Part shown: positions 30,935 to 44,000 of the stretch, piece by piece
How positions within the stretch are numbered: position 1 is the first letter of the stretch
Layout: each line of letters starts with the position of its first letter
Assembly: GCA_022494885.1 (NCBI GenBank)
Contig: JAGVSM010003443.1
Span: 87,999-151,998 of the forward strand
Reading direction: 5' to 3'
Source of the DNA: Micrasema longulum
Taxonomy: Eukaryota; Arthropoda; Insecta; Trichoptera; Brachycentridae
Length of the DNA stretch: 64,000 bases
Notes under the pieces: model-generated
Databases searched by the model: none
Told to the model about the DNA's origin: nothing
What the model saw: the letters and a program-made list of their open reading frames with translations, nothing else
Program-made: the position numbers and the translations under genes

Positions 30935-31779
30935 GGTGCGTTTTTTCTCGTGTATTTTGTATGTAAATACGCGAGGTAATACGGCCGCAATAGCGTTTGG
31001 AATACCACTCCCGGGTAGATCTACTATTTGCTACACGGTTTTATGTTCTTTTTGTTCAGTTTATAGTACACATGTTTCTTCATTTAACTGTTGTAATTGA
31101 CTCAGGGCATGAGTAAATAAATAAATAAAATAACACATTGCTCGTTTATTTTCAAACACAGAACTGTATTCTTCTTCCGCCTGGACACGAACAATGATGA
31201 TGATTTGATATGAAATAAAAACAAACGTTGATCAGTTGAAATTGCTTTATTTATAATGACCCCATCATTTCAATTATCCCAATCTCCGTACAAATGACAT
31301 TCATCGCACTTAACCTAATAACATAAATATTTATAGTGATGCTGTGTTATATTACATTACTTACAGTTCCAAACCTCTTACAATTCTAATAGACATATTC
31401 CTACTCTATACTTCAGATCTGATGGGTATACATGATAGAACATACAGTAAATCTTCTTGTACAAATCATATCAGAATAAGACTTAAAATCTAAAACCAAA
31501 CGTTATAAAAAGAACAAATAAAACTCCGTGTCAAAAGAGCGAAAGCGTTTAAAAGAGAGATCATCTTTTCACGCAGAATTTAAAGAAAACAAATTAAAAT
31601 TGTATCAAATAAATGTGTTCAAAATATTTATTTATTTAAGGAACTTAATATCAAATTTACACAAGAGTTTTTCTGAGTTATAATGCCGTGTGTCGTCAGC
31701 ACTCTTTACCGATGTTTCCGATCGCATTACAGCGTCCGTATTGTAAACCCTGATCGGCTGTGTATAAGAAATTTAATCG
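30935..31779. other. Unassigned intergenic sequence
   Basis: No gene. 31075-31095 (acacatgtttcttcatttaa) recurs at 9510. Confidence 0.35.
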
Positions 31780-32070
31780 GACAGTTGTTTTGCCTGACAA
31801 TATTGATTTTTGTGAAGCAAAAGAGCTGAACCTTTGCAGGTATCGATAATGATGTGAGTGAGATTCATCTGATTGAATTATTTGACCTACATACTAGGCT
31901 ACGCCTGAAAATATATTTTAACTTTCATAGTTCTTTCAGAGATGGAAAATATTTTAATGAATGGCATATGAAAGTGTACGTGTTTACAGGGTTTTTGACC
32001 TGCGGCTGGCAAAATTCTTCCATTTTCTAAAATGTTTTTCATCTCTGTTGTAATATGTTATTTCATTTAT
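31780..32070 (+). repeat. Repeat family A, diverged copy
   Basis: aagagctgaacctttgca, gagattcatctgattgaatt, then catctctgttgtaatatgtt. Confidence 0.6.
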
Positions 32071-34095
32071 AATCAAGTATAGTTTAATGCTTGGAGTAAT
32101 GATACGCCACCGGCTAATAGAGTCGCCCATACGGACAAAACCATTCTATGATTAAAACTTTGGAAAGCTTTTGCTCTAAGCTAAACAGGGCTAAATAACG
32201 GCTTTTCTTTACGCGGGAGCAAATTATTACTCTGAGGTTAAATGTGGCATAAAAAAATAATTTCTACAACATAAATTAATGTATTTTTTTTATCTTGAAT
32301 TTAAATCAACATTTGTTTTAATAATATATAATTATGTACAGAACTAAATGGTTAATGTTAATTTAGAGATGTGTTCAGATAACCCTGCATGGAAAAACTC
32401 TCACTTAGCAAATAATTCATGGTCAAATTTAGATTTATCTTCAAAGAACTTTTTAATATCGAAATGAATCTTAAATAAATATTTTTCAATACTAAATAAT
32501 AACATTCGCACTGTCAGAAGATTCACTGTATGTATTTATAAAATCAAAAATAACAAATTATCATATGAATTGTCGAGGAAAGAAATAAATACGGCTGACC
32601 CTTGAGTTACTGAGAAATATATTATATTGATTCACAAATGAGTGATGAAAATATCAAAATTACAAATAAAATTTTGCAAAATTCACAATTGCGTAAAGTT
32701 ACAAGAGAATATTATTATTTTCATCGCAACAGACTAAAAAATATTACTGAATTATATTACAGAACAACCCAGGCTTCAAAAAAAAATTTTGTGATTTCAC
32801 TGGGACTCAAACCTGTAATCCCCGTGAGTCAGGCGAGAATCTACCCACTAGACCGAGGGGGCTGCCGATAGATTAATCGTAAAAATGCAAATACTTTATG
32901 CACATGTTTTTTAATAAATAAATTGGCGATGCCAATGTAAACTCATTTTCCTCAAGTGTCACCATCTGGCAAATAGCCGCAGAAGAAACGAGCTCTCTTT
33001 CCTTCTATAATATATACGAGGCGAGTAAAACAAAATAAAGATATATTTAAAATGAAAAAAAATTACTCGACTAGTTTAAGTTTAAAATGAAAAACAATTT
33101 TTCAAAAAAGAAACATCTTCGGAAGAGATTACATCAATTCGAAAATGACTCCTTGCAAAATAAAACTTGCAAAAAATAACAATAAAAATTATAAGAAGTT
33201 TTTAACCATTTCGAATCTTTGGTTAGATGTGGTAAACGTTTTACAAACACATTATATTAAATATTTACATTAATTTTTAATCTCTAGAGAATGTCGACTG
33301 CTGTTATTTTTCCAAATGAAAAATTTAATAAAATTAGTTTGTAGAGCATGCAAATTAGTTTAAGTAAAAATTAGTTACTCATATTATATAATTCTTTCAG
33401 ACCTCGATTAATTCGTGCGGATACAAACATTTATTCATTTGTTGTTTGTTTATTTATTTATTCATTTATATGTACGCCCAAATACAAAAAAATAGACAAT
33501 ATGATAAAGTAAAGGTACAAGAAAATAGACAAAATCATTGAATCATGAATGGAAGAGGGAGAGAAATGACTATAGTTAAATTTAATTCAGCAAAAAAAAA
33601 TACTGATATATTTAGTAGAGATAACAGTTAATTTTAAAATATATTTTTCTGATTTTTTTTCGGTTGGCATGGGAGTAAATATATCTTAAAATTTCTGAAA
33701 ATTTGAATAAACAGTCGGTCTGAAAGAGTTAATGAAAAGCAACCGTAATTGTGCGAACAAACAAAATCACACCATTGCAAATATATACAGATTATTCAAT
33801 AAAAAGTTGGTACAGATGTTTGGTTATTTAATAATGAATAACAATACAAATAATATTTTAATTACAATCTAATATTAATGACTTGACAGTTTTATTCTTA
33901 TTTTATTATTTTATTATTGTACATAGCTTTAGTTGAGATTTTTTTTTAAGAAACTCGAATCATACAAAAAATACAATCTAAAAATTTTACAGATGTTTTG
34001 GTGAAAAACAGTATTTGTCTATGTAAGTTCAATGCCGCGAATGAGCCGAAAAATCCTAATGTTTTTCGGCATTTTCAATTGAATGGGACATGCCA
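32071..34095. other. AT-rich intergenic DNA
   Basis: Nothing coding. 32795-32875 has a tRNA-like SINE head on minus (agtgggtagattctcgcctg). 33440-33660 looks like a minus-strand retroelement 3' tail. Confidence 0.4.
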
Positions 34096-34099
34096 CATT

Positions 34100-35010
34100 G
34101 ATTGGTATATTTGAATTTCGAAATTGACCAATGGACATGTGTTAGGGTAAATGGATCATACACATCATGGTTTGACATTCATAAAGGCGTCGAACAGGGA
34201 TGTGTGATGTCACCATGGCTGTTCAACGTGTATGTCGATAACTGCGTGGAAGAACTGAAAGGCTTAAGAATGGGAGCAAAAATGGGTAAATTCACTGTCA
34301 ATTGTCTTTTGTATGCTGATGATGCCGTGCTTCTTGCTAACAACAAAGAGGAACCGCAATTCTTGGTAACGAAGGTCTACGATGTATGCGAGGGAAGCGA
34401 TTTGCTGATGAATGTCGATAAATCCAATGTGATGGTTTTTGAAAGAAATGAAAGTATGACTAAATGTGAAATCACTGTGAATGGGGTTATACTAAAACAG
34501 GTATAAAGGAATTTGTGTATCTGGGAAGTATGTTTACTAGGGATGGAATGTCTGAAAGATATTGAAAGGAGAGTGAGTCCCGGGAACAGAGTGAACGGTG
34601 CACTTAAATCAACCTTGGCAAATAAATGTTTGCCGCAAGAGGCAAAATTAGCAGTTCACAATGGGGTCCTGATCCCGACCCTGATGTATGGGAGCAAAGT
34701 ATGGACTTGGGAAAACTGGGATGAAAGTAGACTAAATGCTATCGAAATGTGATCTCTCAGGGGAACGTGTGGTAAAACTATGCACGATAGATGTAAGGCT
34801 GAGATAAGCATTATCGACAAAATCAAGAAAAGAGCTCTGCGCTGGTTCGGACATTTAGAGCAAATGGACAGCGAAAGAACGGCTAAGAATATTTACAATG
34901 TGAGTGTTGATGGATGCAGAAATAGAGGAAGACCGAGAAAGACATTGCATGACTAAATCCAACAAATACTTGAAGATGGACATATCAAAAGTCAGAATAA
35001 ACAGCATTTA
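34100..35010 (+). pseudogene. RTE-like LINE, RT core to C terminus
   Basis: G-V-E-Q-G-C-V-M-S-P-W-L-F-N and L-L-Y-A-D-D-A-V-L-L-A (RT motifs) open to 34506; frame break, then S-P-G-N-R-V-N-G-A-L-K-S-T-L-A-N-K to 34752, stops, and the terminal blocks. Closest relative of the copy at 11345-12400. Confidence 0.88.
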
Positions 35011-35134
35011 AATGAGTTTTTTGCAAAATCGCAAGATTTTTTGTTCTTCCTGAACATTTTGACAAATAGTTCATCCGCGGTATTGAACTTACATAGACAA
35101 TATAATATTGAAATGGCAATTTTTTGTCATAATG

Positions 35135-35300
35135 CAGTGGTTAACGTGTTAGTCTACCAAGTACGAAGTCCTAGTTCCGTTTCCCGCCGGGTCAATTTAA
35201 AATATGTTATTTATGTCACGTAACTTTTCAATGTAAAGGAATTTTCAATGTAACATGAATACGGCGTCTCATGCACCATTAAGTTTGGTAAGAAGAAAGA
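35135..35300 (+). mobile_element. tRNA-derived SINE
   Basis: Head tgcagtggttaacgtgttag and ctagttccgtttcccgcc, body ending ctcatgcaccattaagtttg. Confidence 0.65.
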
Positions 35301-36165
35301 CAAAATTAGATTTGAGTAAGTTGCTAGATGTGACGATCGATGCATAGAGCACCGAGAGGTACCGAGAGGCATTTTTGAGTTATTTAAATTTTATAGTTCC
35401 CGGACTGGTGATAACTGACACTGAGATTTTAACTTAATTACAGATTTGATTTATTTATATGTTTACAACATCGTACATACATTTATTAGAGAAAGAGACA
35501 CAGTTTATAGCGGCACAATCAGGAATGACCCATGCCTGTAAACTTGCCCCGACTCGCTAGAAAATCTATGTTGAGTCGGGGCATTATGTTATAATATTTT
35601 CTAATTAATATAAAATATATAGATATTAAATATACTTTTAGGCATATGTAAAAATTACGAATCTGCAATTTTTGCAAAGAATAGTTTTTCCCTTAGTTCA
35701 TATTTATTTCTGTGTAACTCGTACCCGTAAATATAACACTAGCTGGCAGCTATCAAAATTTTAAAAATGTACCAGAAATTGGAAAATATTTACGAATGAA
35801 ATGATATATCTGTTCTGTGTTTCACAGTCGCCTTGCAATTAAAGCATTTTTTCACGACACATGACGACATATCTCTTCGTAGCGTCAAGTCTAGTCATAG
35901 CACAAGTTCATTAGAGAATAAAGGTACGTAAGACAATCAACCATGAATTCAAATGGCTTATCTATTTAATATACGTCATTAGTTTTAACATGCTTATTTT
36001 AAGCAGAACGCCATTTATCAAATCAATATAGACATGTCTTATTTTTTCTCTTTTATAAAATTGAATTTTTACAGATCCACAATTTTCACAATGACCTAAC
36101 TATATATTTTTAATTATTTATCGTATCCATACAACATTGATTTGAACGTAGTTACGCAGAAAGCA
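35301..36165. other. AT-rich intergenic DNA, nothing recognised
   Basis: No open frame or shared repeat. Confidence 0.35.
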
Positions 36166-36169
36166 ATCA

Positions 36170-36630
36170 GCTGTAGAAAAGTGAAACTGAGATAATAGCA
36201 CTTTTGGGAAAAGAGTGAATAATCAAATCAACACAACAGTTAGACTGTTTTTTACTTTGACAAATGACAATATGGGTATTTTTAAATTAGTGAATTTATA
36301 AAATTAAAATACTTGTGTATTTATCAACTTTAATTTAATTAAGAGAACTAGATTTCTGGAGGCATTAATCTTCCCACCAGCATCTGTACCGTAAGATTAT
36401 TCTAGTGCTGTGCGTGTTTTCTGCAAATTGAGGAATGCCGTTTTTGTGATCTACACTATTTTCAGAAGATGATTATTATAGTTTTTTGTATAAAAGCGAC
36501 CTGGCTGTTATTAGATGACACCAATATGTCATTTTTTCAAAATTGCTTTCTGCATTACTACGTTAATTTAGAAAAAGCCAAATTGACACGGCTGAAGAAT
36601 CCAATGAATTTTATTTATTACCATTTATAC
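36170..36630 (+). repeat. Repeat family C, copy 1
   Basis: Matches 52890-53330 (gagataatagcacttttg, gaaaagagtgaat, gctgtgcgtgttttctgcaa); part also in the foldback at 46540-46960. Confidence 0.65.
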
Positions 36631-36719
36631 TGTGGAAGACGTATTTCAATTAAAATAAGTATGTAATTACCAACCTCGGAAAAATTATATCTATTTTTAG
36701 ACATTAAAAATATTTCCGG

Positions 36720-36855
36720 AATGAAAAGGAAGTGTTCAATATCGTCACACAGACAGTTACACAGTGGCCACTTAAAACGACAGGCCATAAGCTGTATAGA
36801 CTTCCATATTCCCTTCTCAAAAAAAAATTTCCTCTGTTGCAATAAATTTTAACCT
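36720..36855 (-). repeat. Repeat family A fragment
   Basis: Tagacttccatattcccttc and cctctgttgcaataaattt end. Confidence 0.55.
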
Positions 36856-37367
36856 AAGTCAATAAATTGGCTTTGTTGAATTATTTTTTATTTTAAAAAT
36901 AAGAAAAAACTCTCGGTCAAATATTACCCCAGGCATCCATTGTGGCATCAGTTTTCAGAGGGCATTAAAACAGTTTCGAATTAGCATTTACAAATAGATC
37001 CTCCCTTTATGTTAACACCCCACCCCACCCCACATTTGTTAATATTAGCTGTATTTTTACATGACTTTAAAACGCATCTACTGGTAATATTTTCAACAAA
37101 GTTAATACTAAAATAAATTACCTAGATTAGTACATGTTTCTTTACTTAACTACGTATATAATGTATGTATGTACATGACTGTAGCACATTTATGTATTCC
37201 CAGATAACACACTCTATAATCATATGTACAAATTATTTCTCCTTATTACTAATGTCTTATTGAATTCCGTATTTACGGCCCCTACATTATTTTATAAAAC
37301 ATTTCTGCATTTTATTAATCGAATAAAAAGTCCACAAATATGGTGCCTTGTTAATATAAAATCAATA

Positions 37368-37974
37368 GTAAAACCCCTGTTTTACGTTTTTCAAGGGAGC
37401 AGCAAAAAAAGAGTTAAAATGAGGAAAACGCTAAAGTGAGGAAATGAAAAACTGCAGAATTCTTTTAAAAACGGTCATAATTGGGGATTATTCATATTTA
37501 CCTTTGATTTCATTAAAAATATTTTGTATTTTTTCAATCAATACTACAATATGTTTTTTTTATTGAATTTTTAAAAAAATGTTTAAATAATTTTTATGTA
37601 GGTAAAAAAATAATATCTGAAATTAGCATAAAATGCATACAATGATTTTTCCTTATTGGGAAATTTTATTTATTTGGTATAATTTTTTTAGTATGGCACC
37701 ATAGAATTTCAACTGTCATATACATCGCGGAAAAACTATTTGACACTTTTATGATACCTGTTATTTCCATATTTTTCTTTTTATTTATTTTTGCACCACA
37801 ACAGACCAGGAGGCCTAATTACAGTGGTGAATCTACATCACAAAACACTCAGGCTTGAGAAAAATCCCTTATGATTTTTTCCATACATTTCTCATTTCCT
37901 CACTTCAGTGATTTCCTCAGTTTTACAATTTTTTTGTAGCTCCCTTGAAAAATGTAAAAAGGGGGGTTTACTGT
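37368..37974. mobile_element. TIR transposon remnant with ~85-bp inverted ends
   Basis: Left end gtaaaacccctgttttacgt...gtgaggaaatg and right end catttcctcacttcagtgat...ggggggtttactgta are inverse copies; pogo-like outer GTAAAAC/GTTTTAC with TA beside it. Left half is the inverse of 59570-59932. No transposase. Confidence 0.7.
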
Positions 37975-37982
37975 ATTTGTAT

Positions 37983-38290
37983 AATAGGGAAATATCACAT
38001 ACTACGAATACCGATAAAAATATCGGAAATGGATTTAGAAAATTTAATTGTATTTTCAAAATCAATATGAACATTGTGGAGAAATGTTTTAATACACAAC
38101 TTTATAAGGAAATTTTTAAAAAATACGTCCCTACAAAAACGCGACATGTTTAGCCTTGATAATTGTGACATCAAGATTCGTGATAATGTTCTATTTAAAT
38201 TTAAACGGTCACAAAGTTAGAAATTTACACGAATCGTGGCGTATTAGGAGCGTGGCCAATGCAATGGACAGTTTTCACCAGAATTAAAAA
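37983..38290 (+). repeat. Repeat family D, copy 1
   Basis: Inverse of 54040-54355: gaataccgataaaaatat, ttgtggagaaatgtttt, gtgacatcaagattcgtga. Confidence 0.7.
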
Positions 38291-38299
38291 TTTAAATAT

Positions 38300-39780
38300 A
38301 TTTTTTATGCCACTTATCTTATTAATTAAAACAAACAAATAAAAAAAACCGTGATATTTCCCTATTATCATCTATTTCGGCTACTTTTTATTTAATAAAT
38401 ATTAAACATTGTTACATTAATTACTTTGTTTTAAACCACTACTTTTTAATAAAATTTAGTTTGCCAGTTTTGGATAAATTTTTAAATATGATTTGGTGAT
38501 GTTTTTCCTTTATTTTAAATCACTTTGCCATATAATTTGTCCATCAAACAAAAAGATATTTTCTAAATTTATTTATAAGAATTTTTTCCCAAACATATCT
38601 ATCTTTATATTCGTTGACAAAATTTTGGTGTTAGCGAGAATTCGTTAACTTAAATCTATGAGATTTCTTCAAAAGATTCATTTTGTATTAAAAACACTAT
38701 TATTTAAAATTTGATGAGCTATATGTTTAAATATATGTTCGACTTTTGAAACAAAAAGACAAGATGAAATTAAATGCTAACGAACCGATTTAATAATCAC
38801 CAGTGATTTAAAGAATTCTTATTAGGAATTCACAAAGTCTATTTATACCTTTAAAGTTTTTTAAATATTTGACAGCAAACAAAAGGCTGGAATACCAAGT
38901 ATGGAGTATGTCCTTTTTTATGGCATGCGCAGTACGCAGATGTTTTCATGATTTACAGTTGACAAAACGACGCTACGAGTCACAACGACATGATGCGACC
39001 ACTGGCAACCGACAATATATTATTATGTGAGCAAAAACCGACAACAAAGATCGTGAACCTTACTGAACATCAGTATTTCCAGAAAGGAAAGTGCGAAGTG
39101 AGACAAATAAGCCAACAACAAATACGCGTTGACAGTTAATAGTATCAAAAGTGTAGGACGCACGGGCAGATCATGGTTTAAATATTTTTTGAAAGATCGG
39201 TCCTGTTCTAATTTTTTCTAAATTTGACCCCAGATTTCACCCAATGTCCGTATTACACGACACAATATTCATTGGGCCAAATCTTGCACGTGATTTTATA
39301 CCATTTTCTGATCCATGTAAATACGACAAGACAATTCTCAAAATTCCGCTGGTGAAGATTCCCCTTGTAAGACGCAGTTTTTAAATGTCAATTTATGCAC
39401 ATAAATGTCTTTTTAATTATTAAAAACTGATAAGTATAAACCTTAAATTTGTATGGTAAAGTTGGCAAACATGAGATGGTTATTTCACATTTAATTGATA
39501 AACGATTTCAGAATAGATCGATCTCTAAAAGTAAAATAAAAACAGAAGGTATTTTAAACAAGTTTAGAATATGGTATAGGATACTTAAAATATTCACCCG
39601 ATTGTTTTTTAGAACACATTTTCACTTCTCTCGTTCTCTCTAGATAGACAACTTGAAATCCCGCATTTGCGGACATAACATTATATACAAACTTTTAATA
39701 GACATATCCGTTAATCTTTTAAGTCATGCCAGTCTATCACTTCGCTCATTAAACACAAATTAAAGCTATCGAAGACAGCT
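38300..39780. other. AT-rich intergenic DNA, nothing recognised
   Basis: No coding signal; 38870-39160 is GC-richer and single copy within the window. Confidence 0.35.
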
Positions 39781-39790
39781 GAACTCACAC

Positions 39791-39918
39791 GCCATCTAGC
39801 TGCAAAATCCGGTACAAAATTCTAACAAGTTACGCGTCGGCTGCCATCTAGTGGCAAAACTCACGATCTTTTAGAAACTCGGAATCAATCATTTTCATAA
39901 ACATCAAATAGATGGCGA
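39791..39918. promoter_or_regulatory. Cluster of three CTCF-like motifs
   Basis: gccatctagctgc at 39791, ctgccatctagtggc at 39841-39855 and atagatggcg at 39909. The middle one, read on minus, is GCCACTAGATGGCAG, matching the CTCF core consensus as I know it from vertebrates. Two point left, one right. Between the two genes. Confidence 0.35.
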
Positions 39919-40272
39919 TATGTACACTAATAACGCTATTTGCGTAACTCGCATTTAATATATAAAAAAATATATATTACAAAACATGACATGTCTGATA
40001 CAAAATATGAAATCAGTTTTAAAATAGACTATCGAAGTCATTTGGCAATTGAACATTGTTTAATGAGTAATATTTTAAAGTAGGTATTTTTTAAAATTGA
40101 CTACTCCTGTATCAAATAGATGTCGGTACTTTCAATTTATTCGAACATCAACCTGACTACTTGGCCACTCGCGGTACGAAAGATCTCTCGCTAGACAGAA
40201 GGACAGAACTTCATAATCCTTTATCTATCCTAGCTTTGGAACCAGAGTATTGATACTTATACAAAGTGATGA

Positions 40273-40278
40273 TTTATT
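40273..40278 (-). terminator. Candidate IQSEC polyadenylation signal
   Basis: AATAAA on minus, about 510 nt after the stop codon; another at 40136-40141. 40279-40789 would then be 3' UTR and shows no other gene. Confidence 0.35.
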
Positions 40279-40789
40279 GTGGAACATGTTGCAGAAGACA
40301 TCGTTCTGGAATATTGCTCGACTTGATTCAGCAGTCTCAATCAGCGTATCCAATTATTCGGGCTTTTATCAGGCAAACAGCTGGTGTTGACTGTTTCCTC
40401 CTAATCAACTTTGAAAATATGATGGGTAGAAACAGTTATCATTCATCCATCTCTTTTCATATGTGCTGACATCACTGCTGAAGATACGAGGGTGAGTTGT
40501 CTCAATACAGTATTACCAGAGAACCTAATCATCCGCATGACACGCCCATTCGTGAAGTGCATTAAAACAATATTCTCACACCCCTTCCGCGGAGAGCGAT
40601 AGTTTATAATGAACAATGTTCTCGCGAGTGTTTGCCAAACTCGGTTAATCTACATTTGCATACTCCCGAAGATGCCATTTTCCCCTCAAACCCTGATAAT
40701 TCTTGCACCTCTCGGAAGAAAAACTATAGTGCGTATTCCGTAGCGGTGTACTCGGCCACCTCTCTCCTCCGATCGCCGGCGACGTCCCC

Positions 40790-41025
40790 TCAGACCTCGG
40801 TCATGCGCCCCTTGTCCTGGCCGCCGACGCTCCCCCCGCGGTCCCGGCGCACGCGACCGTTGGCCATGGCGGGGTGGCCCTTGACGGGGGCGCGCGCGGG
40901 AGCGGCGTGCGAGGGCGGCGGGTGCAGCGCGCGCGCCGACGGCGAGTGGTGGAAGGACACGGACATGCCGCTGTCCAGCGAGCCCACCGAGCCTCGCCGC
41001 TGCAGGCGCTCCTGAGCCAGTGCCA
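40790..41025 (-). CDS. siz: IQSEC last exon, PDZ-ligand C terminus
   Basis: [20 protein letters not shown] then a His/Pro/Ala/Arg-rich tail ending G-R-M-T-E-V and TGA at 40792-40790. T-E-V at the carboxyl end fits the class I PDZ ligand (S/T-x-hydrophobic). Acceptor ttgtttgcag, phase 1. Confidence 0.9.
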
Positions 41026-44000
41026 CTGCAAACAAGCGGACAGCGAATTGATAATTAAGGCCCTAGACACAAACTAGCCGGCCGCCGACGCCAGGTTTTT
41101 TATGTACTTACACAGTCATACCTAAAAACAGTGCCGCTGACCGTCTATCAAAACTTCAACATAAATGTGTATTGAAACAGGCGACTCTAGCGTTTATTTA
41201 TTTATTCATATTTTTTTCTATTATAAACTGTGATTATTAATAAAAATAATGTGACCTCACTGGGGTTACCCGTGACGAGGACACTTGACAATATACTTTT
41301 TTTTAAATATTTTTACATTTGAGAATAAACAAAGAAGACTTAATAAACAGAGATAATTAACAAAATGTTCAGACAGTTTTAAACACTACATATTTATGTT
41401 TATAATTAATTTATGTACATCTATATCATTTACAAAATATATTACATTTATATTACAAAACGCACAATAAAAGAACAAAGACATAACATAAGCTATACAT
41501 TTGTGGAGCAGGTTGATTTAATATTGTTTGGGCGAATGAGACAATCCATTTTACTTCTACCAGCTCCGCTATCCATTTTTTTATAGCCTTTTTGAACATT
41601 TAAAAATATTCCCTGAGTTTGATTGAATTACAGTGAAAATTTAATTACTTTGAAGTGGTTTTAATGCATTTAGAGTATTATTTTATCTGGAATTATGTTA
41701 ATAAAATGTCCGTAAGAGGCACACAAAACATTCTCGGAGCATGTGGCTAATATCCTATTGTCCTGACTATTCGGCAGCCCCCGGTGGTGTAAGTAAGCCA
41801 TTGTCCAGCGTCACACTATGATAATAGGTCCGATGCTGGGATAAGACAACATTGTCCTGTCCTCACTTTAGAATAAACTGCCACACGAATTCGACTATTC
41901 AAAGATTAATGGATGAAATAGGATTATTCCCACACTGAATAAGATGATTTACCTGGATCGTTGATGTCTACGAGAGAGTTACTGAGAACATTCCTCTTAA
42001 TGACCATGTTGGGTGCGTGGCCCGCGCTGTGGGAGGGGTGCGGGGGGTAAGTCTGCGGGTACTGCATTCCCACTGTCACCTCCCTGGAAAAATAAACGTT
42101 TAAATATTAATGTGGTTTTTTTGCACCGTAATGCACATTTGCAGGGACGAATTGTCCATATAGGCAGTCACTATTCGCTTGCGAATTCAATCTACATTGG
42201 AAAAACTAAAAGAAACTTTGATATTTGAGTAAAAGAACACTTAAGGAGCATAAATAATAATAATTTATCTGAATTCATAAACCACCTGGTAGAAAATACA
42301 ATACTAAAATAAGACAACTTGGAAATCTTAGAAACTAAAAAAGTTATTCATAATAAAAAAAAATTAACCAAATAAACAATATTTCCTTTAGTCCACTCTT
42401 GTCTAGTCTAAATTCGTATCCACCTCACTCCGCACCTCCTATCTTTTTTATTATTATTATGGATAATCTATATAACGCCATTTTTGTAATATAATACCTC
42501 AAGGGCGCTTTACAAAGTGATTCTATGGATAAATAAATTCAACTGAAGCTTTTAAATTTGTATTTTTTTTTTTTATATTTTGTTATCACATGCTACGGAT
42601 TTATTCCAATGATTTAGAGAACAATCTTTACAAGAACAACATGACAAAAAGACTTGACTTATTTATTGGCACCATACGTTTAGATTTATTTTATTTATTT
42701 ATTCATATTGTACTCTTACAAACTATAAACAATAATAAAAATAATGTGACCTCACTGGGGTTACCCGTGCCGACGACACTTAACAATATACTTTTTTGAA
42801 ATGTTTTTACATTTGAGAATAAACAAAGAAGACTAACTTAATAAACAGAGATAATTAACAAAATATTCAGACTGTTTTAAAAATTAGGTGTATATGTACA
42901 TCTATATTATTTATATTACAAAACGCACAATGAAAATAACAAAAACCTAACATAAGCTGTACACTTGTGGAGCGGTTGATTCAATATTAGTTTGGGCGAA
43001 TGAGACAATCCATATTACTTCTACCTAGCTCCACTATCCATTTTTCATAACCTTTTTACATTTTCTCGTTACCAATTGTTTTAATAGATAGTGGAAGTAG
43101 ATTTTAGATTTTAATTAAATAATACTAAGAATCCCTTTGTCCGAAAGTGGTATTAGTTTGTATTTATTAAAGTTGTCTTTGTGTTGAGGATATAGTGATT
43201 ATATTATTTGTATGTGATGTATTGTAGGGGTTATGTCTTTCATTTGAGTAAGAAAGGTTTTTGAATCTGTAAGTGAGTATTGTTTTAGCGCATAATTATT
43301 TTGGTGTCATAAGTTGTGATTTGTAGAATATTTCTTCAGTCTGTATCGGAACTCGTGAGTATTATTTTAATTATTAGTAAACACTGTTAAAATAAAATAG
43401 GATAATATTCAATAGTTAATTATACCTTGATAAAGAAGCTTGCTTCGAAACAAAGTTCTTTTGTATTTATTTTATGAAAAATACATAATTATTTAATTGT
43501 TTGGCGTGATAAGGGTTAAAACAGCTTAAAATGAGAGATACGACATCCATAGTAGTAGCTGCTCGATTGTGGAATAGTCTACCCACTGATGTTAGAGATG
43601 CCCCTTCTTTATTTACATTTAAATAAAGATTTAAATGTCATTATATAAATGGTTGAGTTGTTCTTTTTTCCTTGGTCTTTCCATCTTATCACGTCTCTTC
43701 ACCTCTCTTCATAGTATAGTGTAAATTTTTTTGTTAATTTTTGTTTTAAATTGTTGTATTAAATTATAAGATTCGGTTAAAATATGTCCATGTATTTGTA
43801 ATTTCCTCAAACTGAACGGTTCGGGTACGTAGGAAGAAATTGCCTTAAGGCAATATGCCCGCCTTTATATGTATATGAAGTGTAAAATAAATATTTTTTT
43901 ATGGAAATCACCTAAAATGCACTACGCAACACATCTCCACATCCTGCCTTACCCCAGAGCGTGATCGTGCGGAGTCTCCAGCTCGACGTCCACCCCGCTG

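Noticed and set aside
40632..41077. Plus-strand open frames of 60-130 codons over the IQSEC last exon
   Set aside because: Shadows caused by very high GC; the minus frame has splice sites, phase and family motifs.
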